A stretch of 64,000 nucleotides of DNA from contig NZ_FOSG01000006.1 in assembly GCF_900114215.1 (NCBI RefSeq), forward strand, positions 248,001 through 312,000, in the 5' to 3' direction. A program made the translations under genes and the position numbers. Origin of the DNA: Streptomyces mangrovi. GTDB taxonomy: Bacteria > Actinomycetota > Actinomycetes > Streptomycetales > Streptomycetaceae. The notes beneath the pieces were generated by a model, which did no database searches, was not told the origin of the DNA, and saw only the letters and a program-made list of their open reading frames with translations. Position 1 is the first letter of the stretch; each line of letters begins with the position of its first letter. Shown here piece by piece: positions 30,353-40,764 of this stretch.

Positions 30353-32212
30353 TCAGGAGGAGTAGAGGGCCTCGATCTCCGCCTCGTACATCTTCGTGAT
30401 CGCCGCTCGCCGCATCTTCAGCGACGGGGTGACCAGCCCCTCCCGCATGCTGAACTCCGCCGGCAGGATCCGGAAGGCCCGGATGGACTCCGCACGCGAC
30501 ACCGCGTTGTTGGCCTTGGACACCGCCCGCTGGACCTCCGCGTGCAGCTCCTCGTCGCGCAGGACCTCCCGGGGCGACAGCGGCTCCCGCTCGCGCAGCC
30601 GGAACCAGTGCTCCAGCGCCTCGGGGTCGAGGGTGACCAGCGCCGCCACGTAGGGGCGGTCGTCGCCGACGACCAGGCACTGGGAGATCAGCGGATGGGC
30701 GCGGACGCGGTCCTCCAGGACCTGCGGGGCGACGCTCTTGCCGCCGCTGGTGATGATGATGTCCTTCTTGCGCCCGGTGATGACCAGATAGCCCTCGTCG
30801 TCCAGGTGGCCGACGTCCCCGGTGGCGAACCAGCCGTCCCGCAGCACCCTGGCGGTCGCCTCGGGGTTGTTGAGGTAGCCGGCGAAGACGACGTCGCCGT
30901 GCACCCAGATCTCCCCGTCGCGGGCGATGTGGATCGAGTGGCCCGGCATCGGGCGGCCCACCGTGCCGAACTTGACGCGGCCCATCGGCTGGCCGGTCAC
31001 CGCCGCGGTGGTCTCGGTCAGCCCGTAGCCGTCGTAGACCGTGATCCCGGCGCCGGCGAAGATCAGGCCGAGTTCGCGGCGCAGTGTGGAGCCGCCCGAG
31101 ACCGCGTACCGCACCTGCCCGCCCAGCACCGCCCGCAGTTTCCGGTACACGGTGCGGTCGAAGAGCGCGTGCGAGGCCCTGAGCACGGGGCCGGGCCCGG
31201 GGCCCGTGCCGGCGTTGTGCTGCTCCACGGCCTCGGCGTAGCGCACCGCGACGTCCATCGCCCGGTCGAACACCTCGCCCTTGCCGGCCTCCAGAGCGGC
31301 CTGCCGGGCCTTGCGGTAGATCTTCTCGAAGACGTAGGGCACGGCGAAGACGAACGTCGGCCTGAAGGACGCGAGCGCGGGCAGCAGCTCGGCGGGCGCG
31401 ATCTCGGGCTGGTGGCCCAGGAGTACGCCGTTGCGGATGCAGAAGACCTGCACCATCAGGCCGTAGATGTGGGACAGCGGCAGGAAGGCGAGGATGGCGG
31501 GCCGCTCGCCCTGCGCGGCGATGAGCCCGGGCCAGCCGGCGAGCAGGATGTCGCACTCGGCCGCGAGGTTGGCGTGGGTGATCACGCAGCCCTTGGGGCG
31601 GCCGGTGGTGCCGGAGGTGTAGGTGACGGCGGCGACCGAGCGCGGTGTCACCGCCAGGCGGTGGCGGTCCACCAGATCGTCGGGGACGCCGCGCCCCAGC
31701 TCGGTCAGCTCCCGCAGGCAGCCGGTGTCGAGCTGCCAGATGCGGCGCAGCGACGGCGCCGCGTCGCACACCGAGCCCACCGTCATGGCGTGCTCCTCGT
31801 GCTCGACGACGACCGCCGCCACCTGCGCGTCGGCCAGAATCCAGCGCACCTGTTCGGCGGAGGAGGTGGGGTAGACGGGCACGACCTGGGCGCCGATCGT
31901 CCACAGCGCGTAGCTGAGCAGCGTCCATTCGTAGCGGGTGCGGGCCATCACCGCGACCCGGTCGTCGAACCGTATGCCGTCGGCCAGCAGGCCCTTGGCC
32001 AGGGTCCTCACCTCGTCGCGGAAGGCGGCGGCGGTGACGGTGGCCCACTCACCGCCCGCCGGAACACCACCGGCCGGATCACCGCCCGCCGGTGCCGCAC
32101 GGCGGGCGAGCTGCGCGAAGTGCGGGTCGCGTTCGGCCAGTTCATGGACCGAGTCCGCCAGCCCTCCCTTCCGCATCGGCTCCACCACGGGCGGAAGGCT
32201 GAAATCGCGCAC
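30353..32212 (-). CDS. fadD: Long-chain fatty-acid--CoA ligase (FadD15-like)
   Basis: 619 residues from the GTG at 32212 (VRDFSLPPVVEPMRKG, typical of family N-termini); the frame stays open upstream and an ATG about nine codons earlier is possible. The AMP-binding P-loop is AVTYTSGTTGRPKGCVITHA, with LPLSHIYGLMVQVFCI, VYDGYGLTETTAAVTG, GWFATGDVGHLDDEGYLVIT and GRKKDIIITSGGKSVAPQVL. It activates fatty acids as acyl-CoA for beta-oxidation or lipid synthesis. The C-terminal residues KMRRAAITKMYEAEIEALYS are conserved in actinobacterial FadD15. Convergent with the CBS-BON gene. Confidence 0.92.
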   Translation of the reverse strand: MRDFSLPPVVEPMRKGGLADSVHELAERDPHFAQLARRAAPAGGDPAGGVPAGGEWATVTAAAFRDEVRTLAKGLLADGIRFDDRVAVMARTRYEWTLLSYALWTIGAQVVPVYPTSSAEQVRWILADAQVAAVVVEHEEHAMTVGSVCDAAPSLRRIWQLDTGCLRELTELGRGVPDDLVDRHRLAVTPRSVAAVTYTSGTTGRPKGCVITHANLAAECDILLAGWPGLIAAQGERPAILAFLPLSHIYGLMVQVFCIRNGVLLGHQPEIAPAELLPALASFRPTFVFAVPYVFEKIYRKARQAALEAGKGEVFDRAMDVAVRYAEAVEQHNAGTGPGPGPVLRASHALFDRTVYRKLRAVLGGQVRYAVSGGSTLRRELGLIFAGAGITVYDGYGLTETTAAVTGQPMGRVKFGTVGRPMPGHSIHIARDGEIWVHGDVVFAGYLNNPEATARVLRDGWFATGDVGHLDDEGYLVITGRKKDIIITSGGKSVAPQVLEDRVRAHPLISQCLVVGDDRPYVAALVTLDPEALEHWFRLREREPLSPREVLRDEELHAEVQRAVSKANNAVSRAESIRAFRILPAEFSMREGLVTPSLKMRRAAITKMYEAEIEALYSS

Positions 32213-32413
32213 GGCACCCCCATCACCGAACCTCTGCCGCATCGCGTTCCGGGCGGCAGGGGGCGAAAAATACCGATGAACGCGCCCGTTGCCCAGGGCT
32301 TGATCAAAAACCGTTCTCCTGTGCGACTCCTCCGGGTGGGTGCGATTCCTCCGGACGGGCCGGGCCTCGGCCTCGCGACGGCGCGCGGCGCGCGGCGCGC
32401 GGCGCACGACCGC

Positions 32414-32451
32414 GGCCGGAGGGCGCTCCCCCCATGGGACGCCCTCCGGCC
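32414..32451 (-). terminator. 12-bp hairpin, second of a tandem pair
   Basis: GGCCGGAGGGCG (32414-32425) and CGCCCTCCGGCC (32440-32451) around a 14-nt loop, downstream of the protease gene. Confidence 0.55.
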
Positions 32452-32452
32452 T

Positions 32453-32480
32453 CGTGCCGCCCGCGCACCCGGGCGGCACG
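32453..32480 (-). terminator. 11-bp hairpin, first of a tandem pair
   Basis: CGTGCCGCCCG (32453-32463) and CGGGCGGCACG (32470-32480) with a 6-nt loop, 51 bp downstream of the protease stop at 32531 on the minus strand. Adjacent to the second hairpin. Confidence 0.55.
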
Positions 32481-32530
32481 CGGCGGTGGTCAGGAACGGG
32501 ATCGGACTTCGGCTCGAGTCAGGGCGGTGC

Positions 32531-33913
32531 TCACACCCGCTGCCACAGAGCCGGGGTGTTCGGCGGCTCCCAGCCCGGCTGCGCCTGGTGGCCCTGGAGG
32601 CAGCGGTAGGTCGCGCCCCCGTAGGTCACCTGGTCGCCGGCCGAGTAGACGGTGCCGGCCTGCCAGGTGCCGCCCGGCGGGTCGGTGGGCGGGTCGGTGG
32701 GGTCGGGGTCGGGGCCGCCGCCGGTGGTCTTCAGCGTCAGGCCGTAGGCGGAGAGGATCTCGTTGATCGGCTGGTGGTAGGTGGTGCCGCCGGTGCGGCA
32801 GTTGCCGGAGCCGCCGGAGGTGACGCCCTGGGCCTGGCTGCCGGAGATGTAGGAGCCGCCGGAGTCGCCGGGCTCGGCGCACACAGTGGTCCGGGTCACG
32901 CCGGTGATGGTGCCCTCGGGGTAGGTGACGCTGGTGTTGTGCTGCTGGATGGTGCCGCAGTGCCAGCCGGTGGTGGAGCCCGAGCGGCATATGGACGCGC
33001 CCACCGCCGCCTGCGTGGAGCCCGCGACCTGGACGTTGCCGCTGGAGGTCTTCACGTACGGGGTGGCGGTCCAGTTGGAGTTGGCCGCGACCCAGGCGTA
33101 GTCGTTGCCGGGGAAGGACGAGCCCTGGAAGGTACCCAGCGCCACCTGGTTGTAGCCCGAGACGCTGGTGCCGGTACGGCCGCAGTGGCCGGCGGTGGCG
33201 AAGCCCTGCTGACTTCCCTTGGTGACGGGGAAGCCGACCGAGCAGCGGCCGGAGCCGCCCATGTAGTACGCGTCGCCGCCGCGCAGGTCGTACAGCGGGC
33301 GGGGCCGCTCGTCGGACTTCACCACGCGCACCAGGCCGCCGGCCACGCCCGCGGCCTCGGCGAAGGCGCGGGCCTCGGCGGTGTCGGAGGCGCGGACGAC
33401 CACGGAGTTGGTCTTGACGTCGACGTACCACACGGGCGCGGCGGTGGTGGCGTTCTTCTCGGCGGCCCGGTCCAGCGCGGCCTTGGCGGCGTCGAGTTCG
33501 GCCAGGGTGTGCTCGACGACCTTGGCCCGGGCGCCCTGAGCGGTGATCGCGCGGGTCTCGGAGGCGTCGGTGGTGGCGACGGTGAGGGTCGCGGCGTCGT
33601 CGCCCGCCACCCAGGCGCCGGCGAAGTCGCCGCCGAGCGCCAGGCGCAGTTTCCCGGCGGCCTCTCCGGCCCTGCTCTCGTTCACCAGCCGGTCCTTCGC
33701 CTCGCCGGCGGTGAGGCCGAGATCGCGCTGCATGGCCTTGAGCAGGCCGGGCGGCACGGAGGACAGGGCGGACGAGGCAGGGTGGGCGTCCGCCTTCCGC
33801 GGGGCGGACGCGGCGGGGTCGGCCGTCGCGGTGCCCGGCAGCAGTCCGGTCAGGGCGAGTGCGCCGGCCGCCACGGCGGCCGCGCACGCGCCTGCGACGC
33901 GTCTGTGGAGCAT
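32531..33913 (-). CDS. Streptogrisin-C-like S1 protease with CBM5/12 module
   Basis: 460 residues with GAGGAG before the ATG. A Sec signal (RRVAGACAAAVAAGALALTG) is followed by an alpha-lytic-type prodomain (PPGLLKAMQRDLGLTAGEAK, then AAPVWYVDVKTNSVVVRASD). The mature protease begins near DLRGGDAYYMGGSGRCSVGF; its catalytic triad is GFATAGHCGRTG (His), FPGNDYAWVAANSN (Asp) and CAEPGDSGGSYISGSQAQG (Ser). A Pro/Asp/Thr linker joins a C-terminal CBM5/12 ending QPGWEPPNTPALWQRV. Size and order match streptogrisin C. It would be secreted and bind chitin. The module closely resembles that on the dioxygenase at 3.6 kb. Confidence 0.92.
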   Translation of the reverse strand: MLHRRVAGACAAAVAAGALALTGLLPGTATADPAASAPRKADAHPASSALSSVPPGLLKAMQRDLGLTAGEAKDRLVNESRAGEAAGKLRLALGGDFAGAWVAGDDAATLTVATTDASETRAITAQGARAKVVEHTLAELDAAKAALDRAAEKNATTAAPVWYVDVKTNSVVVRASDTAEARAFAEAAGVAGGLVRVVKSDERPRPLYDLRGGDAYYMGGSGRCSVGFPVTKGSQQGFATAGHCGRTGTSVSGYNQVALGTFQGSSFPGNDYAWVAANSNWTATPYVKTSSGNVQVAGSTQAAVGASICRSGSTTGWHCGTIQQHNTSVTYPEGTITGVTRTTVCAEPGDSGGSYISGSQAQGVTSGGSGNCRTGGTTYHQPINEILSAYGLTLKTTGGGPDPDPTDPPTDPPGGTWQAGTVYSAGDQVTYGGATYRCLQGHQAQPGWEPPNTPALWQRV

Positions 33914-33960
33914 GTGGTTCTCCTCGGTTTCGTCGGGGTGACCGAAACCGTAGACGCGGA

Positions 33961-34003
33961 CGCGGTGGGGGGAGGAGCTGTCAACTCTCCTCCCCCCACC
34001 GCG
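33961..34003 (-). terminator. 17-bp hairpin terminator
   Basis: CGCGGTGGGGGGAGGAG (33961-33977) pairs perfectly with 33987-34003 around a 9-nt loop. It lies 70 bp beyond the stop of the FtsK-gamma-like gene and separates it from the protease gene. Confidence 0.7.
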
Positions 34004-34074
34004 TTATGGAAGCCGCCGTACCCCGTGTGGCCTGCGGATTCCGTCGTGCCGCAGTGCGCGGATCAGTGTCCGGA

Positions 34075-35706
<1,632 letters not shown>

Positions 35707-35949
35707 TCAGCCCCCTTGTGGCACTTCCCAGGACGACGGACTGTAGCGGACCGGGGGATGTCATCGTGGGGGTGGTACCGGCACTCCGCATCCGTCCGGG
35801 CGTACGCCCCGACCAGCGGCCCGTCGGCCGCCGCACAACTCCGTTCTGCTACGGGAGCCTTGGCGGTCGGGCCGGGCGGGCCGCCGGGGCGCCGGTCGGG
35901 CACCCCGGCGTGTCGTGCGAGGCCGTATCGTCCGACTGTCGTCCCGCGG

Positions 35950-36924
35950 TCATCCGACCGCCGCCGGGGAAGTCGCGCCGAACCCGGGGTGGTCGGCAAG
36001 CCACCGGGTGTAACTGGTGCTGCGGGCGGCGGCCTCGGTGTGCGCCGCGCGGGCCTGGGCGACCACCGGGCCCGCGACGCCCGCCGCGGACGAGCCCGGA
36101 TGCCAGCCGACCAGATGCCGCCAGTGCAGCGGAGCCCCGGCCAGCGGGCGGGTCACCACGCCCGGGGCCGGCGGGAACGTGGCCCGGCACAGTCCCACCG
36201 CCCGCCCCACCTGCACCAGATGGACGCACGAGGCGGTGTCGGTCTCGTAGACGCGGACGGGGGTGAATCCTGCGCGGGCGCAGACCGCGGCGAAGCAGTC
36301 CGCGAAGCAGCCGTCCCCCGGCACGTCCGTCCAGGACTCCCGGGCCAGCTCGGCCAGTTCCACTTCGCGCCGTTCGGCCAGCGGGTGATCCCGGCCCAGC
36401 ATCACGAACACCGGATCGACGGCGATCTCCCGCCACACCAGCCGGTCCGCCGCGGGCGGCGGACTCTCCCCGCAGGCGCCGACCAGGGCGAAGTCCACCC
36501 GTCCCTCGACCACCAGCGCGGCGATCTCCCGTTCCGACCAGGAGGTGCGGGTGGTCACCGCGACCTGCGGATGGGACTTCGCCAGCCGGTCCACCAGGCC
36601 GCCCAGCAGCGGCCCGTGCGTACCGCCGAGCCGGAAGCGCGGCATGCCCTCCCACGCCCGCGCGAACCGTACGGCCTCCTCCTGGAGTTCGCGCACCGCG
36701 GGCAGCAGCACACAGGCACGGTCCAGTACCAGCTCGCCCAGCGCGGTCGGCCGGACCCCGAACCGGCCGCGGGTGAACAGTGCCCCGCCCAGGGCGCGTT
36801 CGATCCGCTTGAGCTGTGCGCTGAGCGCCGGCTGGGCCAGGCCCAGCGCCGTGGCCGCCCGGGTGAGACTGCCCGCGTCCGCGATCGCCCGGATCGTCTT
36901 CAGGTGCCGCAGTTCCAGGTCCAT
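35950..36924 (-). CDS. LysR-family regulator
   Basis: 324 residues from the ATG at 36924. The HTH is MDLELRHLKTIRAIADAGSL then TRAATALGLAQPALSAQLKR and IERALGGALFTRGRFGVRPT. The effector domain has FRLGGTHGPLLGGLVDRLAK, VAVTTRTSWSEREIAALVVE and LHWRHLVGWHPGSSAAGVAG. The start at 36960 would add a dispensable tail (MPPRTGRPKLSG). Divergent from the methyltransferase gene at 37038, about 110 bp away, which may be its target. Confidence 0.92.
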   Translation of the reverse strand: MDLELRHLKTIRAIADAGSLTRAATALGLAQPALSAQLKRIERALGGALFTRGRFGVRPTALGELVLDRACVLLPAVRELQEEAVRFARAWEGMPRFRLGGTHGPLLGGLVDRLAKSHPQVAVTTRTSWSEREIAALVVEGRVDFALVGACGESPPPAADRLVWREIAVDPVFVMLGRDHPLAERREVELAELARESWTDVPGDGCFADCFAAVCARAGFTPVRVYETDTASCVHLVQVGRAVGLCRATFPPAPGVVTRPLAGAPLHWRHLVGWHPGSSAAGVAGPVVAQARAAHTEAAARSTSYTRWLADHPGFGATSPAAVG

Positions 36925-37037
36925 GCCCGACAGCTTGGGCCGCCCGGTACGCGGGGGCAATACATCGGCAGAGGATTGGTACGGACCACAACTCCGGTGT
37001 GCGGTCGCCGAGTCGGCGCCCGGGTTAGGCTCTGCGC

Positions 37038-37865
37038 ATGTCCGGGGCAGCTCAGAGGTTCGACTCTTCCATGGCCGCCTGGCGGCAGTGGCAGCAGGCC
37101 CCCTGGGGGCGTCTGCGCTTCACCCTCGCCGAGGCCAACCTCCTGCGCCATCTGGACGGACTCGGCCACGGCCCCCTGCGGATCCTGGACCTTGCCGGAG
37201 GAGACGGCGGCGACGCCGTCCGGCTGGCCGCGCGCGGCCACCGCGTGACCGTGGTGGATCTCGCCCCCGGGATGCTGGCCGCCGCGGAGGAACGGGCCGC
37301 AGCGGCCGGAGTCGCCGACCGCGTCACCTGCGTCCGGGCTCGTGTCGAGGAGTTGCCGAGGGAGATCGCCTCGGGCGGCTGGGACGCCGTGCTGTGCCAC
37401 AACCTCCTGCAGTACGCGGAGGATCCGGACGCGGCGCAGGAGGTGCTGGCGGCGGCCGTGGCGCCGCTGCGGGAGGGCGGCGTGCTGTCGGTGATGGCCG
37501 TCAACCGCCACTCCGCCCCGATGGTCGCGGCCGTGCGCGAACTGGACCCGGCCGCCGCGCTGGCGGCCCTCGGCCGGGACCGCGCCGACGGCCGCACCTT
37601 CGGCACCACCATGACGCTGTACACCGCCGGGGAGATCGCCTCCCGGCTGGAGGGCCTGGGTTGCCCGGGGGCGGCGCACTACGGCATCCGCAGCGTCAGC
37701 GACTACATCACCGACGACGAGCGCAAGCACGACCCGGCCTTCTACGCCGACCTGGAGCGGCTGGAACTCGCGCTCACCGACCGGCCCGCCTACCGGCACA
37801 CCGCCCGCCTCTTCCAGCTGATCGCCCGCCGGGCGCCCGGCGCGGGCCCGGTCAGGGCAGGGTGA
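37038..37865 (+). CDS. SAM-dependent methyltransferase (CmoM/SmtA-like)
   Basis: 275 residues. Motif I is [20 protein letters not shown], then [40 protein letters not shown] and [20 protein letters not shown]. The C-terminal [20 protein letters not shown] and [20 protein letters not shown] resemble tRNA or small-molecule methyltransferases of the SmtA group. TAGGCT (37026-37031) ends 6 nt before the ATG and no Shine-Dalgarno is present, so the mRNA is probably leaderless. The 3' end overlaps the map fragment by 14 bp. Confidence 0.88.
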   Translation: MSGAAQRFDSSMAAWRQWQQAPWGRLRFTLAEANLLRHLDGLGHGPLRILDLAGGDGGDAVRLAARGHRVTVVDLAPGMLAAAEERAAAAGVADRVTCVRARVEELPREIASGGWDAVLCHNLLQYAEDPDAAQEVLAAAVAPLREGGVLSVMAVNRHSAPMVAAVRELDPAAALAALGRDRADGRTFGTTMTLYTAGEIASRLEGLGCPGAAHYGIRSVSDYITDDERKHDPAFYADLERLELALTDRPAYRHTARLFQLIARRAPGAGPVRAG

Positions 37866-38130
37866 GGATGCGCGGGCCCTCCTCGGTGACCGCGACGGTG
37901 TGCTCGATGTGGGCGGCCCGGCTGCCGTCGGCGGTGCGCAGCGTCCAGCCGTCGGCGTCGGTGCGGTAGGCGTCGCTCCCGCCGGCCATCAGCATCGGCT
38001 CGATGGCGAGGACCAGTCCGTGGCGCAGGGGGAAGCCGCGCCCGGGGCGCCCGCGGTTGGGCACATGGGGGTCCTCGTGCATGCGGCGGCCGATGCCGTG
38101 TCCGCCGAAGTCCCGCGGCATGCCGCAGCG
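37852..38130 (-). pseudogene. map: Methionine aminopeptidase fragment (C-terminal quarter)
   Basis: On the minus strand the frame reads [20 protein letters not shown], then [35 protein letters not shown] and [19 protein letters not shown]. This is the C-terminal part of a type I methionine aminopeptidase with its metal-ligand His (HGIG) and Glu (EPM, EHT) residues. The first two thirds, including the Asp ligands, are absent: homology stops at about 38130, just before the promoter of the XRE gene. It is a truncated relic, not an active enzyme. Confidence 0.8.
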
Positions 38131-38156
38131 CGCCGGTCCGGCGCGATCCAATTCTT

Positions 38157-38172
38157 ATACCGGTATTAGTAT
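38157..38172 (+). promoter_or_regulatory. Palindrome and -10 box of the XRE gene
   Basis: ATACCGGTAT (38157-38166) is a perfect palindrome. TAGTAT at 38167-38172 ends 7 nt before the ATG at 38180, with no Shine-Dalgarno. A leaderless, autoregulated promoter is likely. Confidence 0.5.
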
Positions 38173-38179
38173 CACGGTC

Positions 38180-38455
38180 ATGGTGAGAACTCCTCTGACC
38201 CCGTGGGAGCGGCAGCGCGGGGAACGGCTCGGTGCGCTGCTGCGCGAAGCGCGCGGTGGGCGCAGCATGGTGGAGGTCGCCGCGGCGGCCGGGGTGTCGG
38301 CGGAGACGCTGCGGAAGATCGAGACCGGACGGGCGCCGACCCCGGCGTTCTTCACGGTGGCGGCCCTGGTGGCCGTGCTGGATCTCCCCCTGGACGACCT
38401 GGCCGCTGCCTGTGCCCGGGGCGGCGACGAGGGCGAGCACGCGCTGTCGGCGTAG
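38180..38455 (+). CDS. XRE-family HTH regulator, 91 aa
   Basis: Product MVRTPLTPWERQRGERLGAL, LREARGGRSMVEVAAAAGVS, AETLRKIETGRAPTPAFFTV then AALVAVLDLPLDDLAAACAR. A small single-domain Cro/C1-type repressor. The start at 38180 is chosen because the upstream frame reads through the map fragment and the family usually begins here. Followed by the TetR gene 170 bp downstream on the same strand. Confidence 0.88.
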   Translation: MVRTPLTPWERQRGERLGALLREARGGRSMVEVAAAAGVSAETLRKIETGRAPTPAFFTVAALVAVLDLPLDDLAAACARGGDEGEHALSA

Positions 38456-38590
38456 CGCCTTCCTCCTTCCGCTCGGACCGGACGCGGGGGCCGCCTGTGA
38501 CGGATTGGCGGTCGCGCGAGCCTTCGGCCGGACGAGAGGGGCCGCGTCTCGCCGGGAGCGGCGAGCGCGGGGGCGTCTGGCGAGACGAGA

Positions 38591-38607
38591 CGAGACGTAT
38601 CGTCTCG
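38591..38607 (+). promoter_or_regulatory. TetR operator-like palindrome
   Basis: CGAGACG-TAT-CGTCTCG, perfect 7-bp arms, preceded by two further CGAGA-type units (38581-38590). It lies 20 bp before the TetR ATG at 38627 and is a likely autorepression site. Confidence 0.6.
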
Positions 38608-38626
38608 CGGATGGTACGGTCCCGTC

Positions 38627-39268
38627 ATGTCCAGGCAACCGACGGCCGCCCGGCGCAGCGCGGCCTCCCGTGCCGCGATCCTGAACGCGGCCTTCGAACT
38701 GGTCGGAGAGGTCGGCTACGGCAGGCTCGGCATCGAGGCGATCGCCTCGCGCGCCGGGGTCGGCAAGCAGACGATCTACCGGTGGTGGCCCTCCAAGGGC
38801 GCGGTGCTGTTCGAGGCGATCCTCGTGCGCAGCTTCGGCGACGGCGAGGAGCCGGCGTCGCTGCCCGACACCGGTGATCTGGAGGCGGACCTGCGCACCG
38901 TCCTGCGGGCCACCGCGCTGGAACTCGCCAGCCCCGAGGTGGACCGGCCGCTGCGAGCGCTGACGGTCGCGATGGTCGAGGACGAGGCCCTGGCCGAGGA
39001 GCACCGTGTCCGGGTGGAGGAGCCCACCCGGGAGGCCAAACGGGCCCGGCTGCGGTCCGCGCAGCGCGCGGGCCAGCTACCGGCCTCCCTGGACCTGGAC
39101 ATCGCCGTCGACGCGATCTTCGCGCCGATGGCACAGCGGTGGCTGACCCGCAGCGGGCCGCTGACCGAGGAGTACGCCGACGTGCTGCTGGAGACCGCGC
39201 TCAACGGCCTGCGGCACCACGGCCCGAACCAGGGCCCGAACCAGGGCCCGAACCAGGGCCCGAACTGA
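38627..39268 (+). CDS. TetR-family regulator with GPNQ repeat tail
   Basis: 213 residues. The HTH is AAILNAAFELVGEVGYGRLG, IEAIASRAGVGKQTIYRWWP and SKGAVLFEAI. The ligand domain has TGDLEADLRTVLRATALELA and LRALTVAMVEDEALAEEHRV, typical of the TetR_C_11-like group with RWWPSK. The last 15 residues are a tandem GPNQ repeat encoded by a 12-bp minisatellite, so the tail length probably varies between strains. The alpha/beta hydrolase gene follows after 13 bp, so the two are probably co-transcribed. Confidence 0.9.
   Translation: MSRQPTAARRSAASRAAILNAAFELVGEVGYGRLGIEAIASRAGVGKQTIYRWWPSKGAVLFEAILVRSFGDGEEPASLPDTGDLEADLRTVLRATALELASPEVDRPLRALTVAMVEDEALAEEHRVRVEEPTREAKRARLRSAQRAGQLPASLDLDIAVDAIFAPMAQRWLTRSGPLTEEYADVLLETALNGLRHHGPNQGPNQGPNQGPN
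39221..39265 (+). repeat. 12-bp coding tandem repeat in the TetR gene
   Basis: GGCCCGAACCAG three times plus GGCCCGAAC, encoding GPNQGPNQGPNQGPN directly before the stop. Confidence 0.85.
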
Positions 39269-39281
39269 GGGGGGAGAGACG

Positions 39282-40163
39282 ATGGAGGCCTTCGTCGAGA
39301 CGGGGGACGGCTACCGGCTGTGGGTCGAGACGGCCGGAGACGACGACCTGCCGCCGCTGCTGCTCATCATGGGCGCCGGAGCCTGCGGCCTCGGATGGCC
39401 CGACGCACTGGTGGCCCGGCTGGCGCGGCACCACCGCGTCATCCGCTACGACCACCGCGACACCGGCCGCTCCACCCGCGCCTTCCACGAACGGCCCTAC
39501 GCGGTCCGCGACCTCGCCGGTGACGCCGTGGCGGTGCTGGACGCGCTGTCCGTCGACCGGGCGCACGTGGCGGGGATGTCGATGGGCGGCTACCTGGTGC
39601 AACTGCTGCTACTGGATCGCCCGGAGCGGCTGCTCGGCGCCGCGCTGTGGGGCACCTCGGTACTGGGCGGCGCGCGCCCCGACCCGGAGATCCGCGACGC
39701 GGACCTGCCCGGCCCCGACCCACGCCTGCTCGCGATGTGGGAGCAGATGGGGCAGGAACGCGACCAGGAGGCCGAACTCGAGTGGCGGGTGGAGCACTGG
39801 CGCCTGCTCAACGGCGGCGTACTGCCCTTCGACGCCGAGGAGTTCCGCGACCTCGAACGCCGGGTCGCCGCCCACAGCGGCACCTGGACCGCGTCGTCCG
39901 CGCACGCCCTGGCCGACCAGTCCGGCATGGAACGTGGAGAGGAACTGGCGCGGGTGACGGTCCCGACCCTGGTCGTCGACGCACCCGAGGACCCGGTCGC
40001 GCCCCCGCCGCACGCGGCCCGGCTGGCCCGCGCGATCCCCTCCGCGCGGCTGGTCACCGTCCCCGGGCTCGGGCACGCGCTCGGACGCGAGGCCGTGCCG
40101 CCGCTGGCCGAAGCGCTCCTGGCCCACACCCGGGCCGCCGGCGCGGCCGGCCGTACGTCCTGA
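39282..40163 (+). CDS. Alpha/beta hydrolase
   Basis: 293 residues. HRVIRYDHRDTGRSTRAFHE is the oxyanion-side loop, VAGMSMGGYLVQLLLLDRPE holds the nucleophile Ser (SMSMGG), VTVPTLVVDAPEDPVAPPPH the Asp, and VTVPGLGHALGREAVPPLAE the His of the triad. Likely an esterase, peptidase or lactonase acting on a small substrate. It lies 13 bp behind the TetR gene, which probably controls it. A 10-bp hairpin follows. Confidence 0.9.
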   Translation: MEAFVETGDGYRLWVETAGDDDLPPLLLIMGAGACGLGWPDALVARLARHHRVIRYDHRDTGRSTRAFHERPYAVRDLAGDAVAVLDALSVDRAHVAGMSMGGYLVQLLLLDRPERLLGAALWGTSVLGGARPDPEIRDADLPGPDPRLLAMWEQMGQERDQEAELEWRVEHWRLLNGGVLPFDAEEFRDLERRVAAHSGTWTASSAHALADQSGMERGEELARVTVPTLVVDAPEDPVAPPPHAARLARAIPSARLVTVPGLGHALGREAVPPLAEALLAHTRAAGAAGRTS

Positions 40164-40178
40164 CCCCCGTTCCGCCCG

Positions 40179-40211
40179 TTCCGCCCCGCCCGGAACCCGG
40201 ACGGGGCGGAA
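40179..40211 (+). terminator. 10-bp hairpin terminator
   Basis: TTCCGCCCCG (40179-40188) and CGGGGCGGAA (40202-40211) with a 13-nt loop, 15 bp beyond the hydrolase stop. Confidence 0.6.
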
Positions 40212-40245
40212 ACCGGGAGGCGGCGGGCGGGCCCGGACTGTGAGG

Positions 40246-40764
40246 ATGAGGCGTGTGAACGACGGACGACCGGACCCCTGGAACATCGCGCCCCTGCCCG
40301 TCGGGCATCCCGACTCCGCGGCCCTGCTGCGCGCGTACTACGACGACATCGTCGGCCGCTACCACGGCCGCCGCGCCACCCGGGAGGAGGTCGACACGGC
40401 GCTCGCCGAGGAGCCCAGCGACGATCTCGCCCCTCCCACCGGCCACTTCCTGGTGGGCCGGTGGGAGGGGCGGCCCGCCGGGTGCGCCGGCCTGCGCCTG
40501 CTGGAGGGGCGGACCGCCGAGCTGACCCGCCTCTTCGTGCTCCCCGGCGCACGGGGGACGGGCGGTGGCGCGCGGCTGCTGGCGGCGGCCGAGCGCGCCG
40601 CCGCCGAGGTGCTGGGCGCGCGGGTGATCCGTCTGGACACCCGCGCCGACCTGGTCGAGGCCCGCGCCCTGTACGCGCGCGGCGGCTACACCGAGATCCC
40701 CGACTACAACGGCGGGAAGTACGCCGACCACTGGTTCGAGAAGCGCCTCAGTCCGTCACCCTGA
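40246..40764 (+). CDS. GNAT-family N-acetyltransferase
   Basis: 172 residues from the ATG at 40246; GTG codons at 40240 and 40255 are alternatives. Features are GHFLVGRWEGRPAGCAGLRL, the acetyl-CoA loop TRLFVLPGARGTGGGARLLA and IRLDTRADLVEARALYARGG then YTEIPDYNGGKYADHWFEKR. Of the small regulatory or detoxifying type. The end overlaps the convergent nitrite reductase gene by 17 bp. Confidence 0.88.
   Translation: MRRVNDGRPDPWNIAPLPVGHPDSAALLRAYYDDIVGRYHGRRATREEVDTALAEEPSDDLAPPTGHFLVGRWEGRPAGCAGLRLLEGRTAELTRLFVLPGARGTGGGARLLAAAERAAAEVLGARVIRLDTRADLVEARALYARGGYTEIPDYNGGKYADHWFEKRLSPSP

Larger units (their letters stand above)
32213..32530. other. Intergenic region with tandem hairpins
   Basis: 318 bases between the fadD start and the protease stop. 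It contains a GCGCGCG-type period-7 run near 32380-32404, a TGCGAYTCCTCCGG direct repeat near 32317-32353, and the two terminator hairpins listed separately. The fadD promoter should be here, but I see no convincing hexamers. Confidence 0.4.

Noticed and set aside
39221..39265. The GGCCCGAACCAG repeats as a CRISPR array
   Set aside because: Units are contiguous with no spacers and encode the TetR tail in frame.
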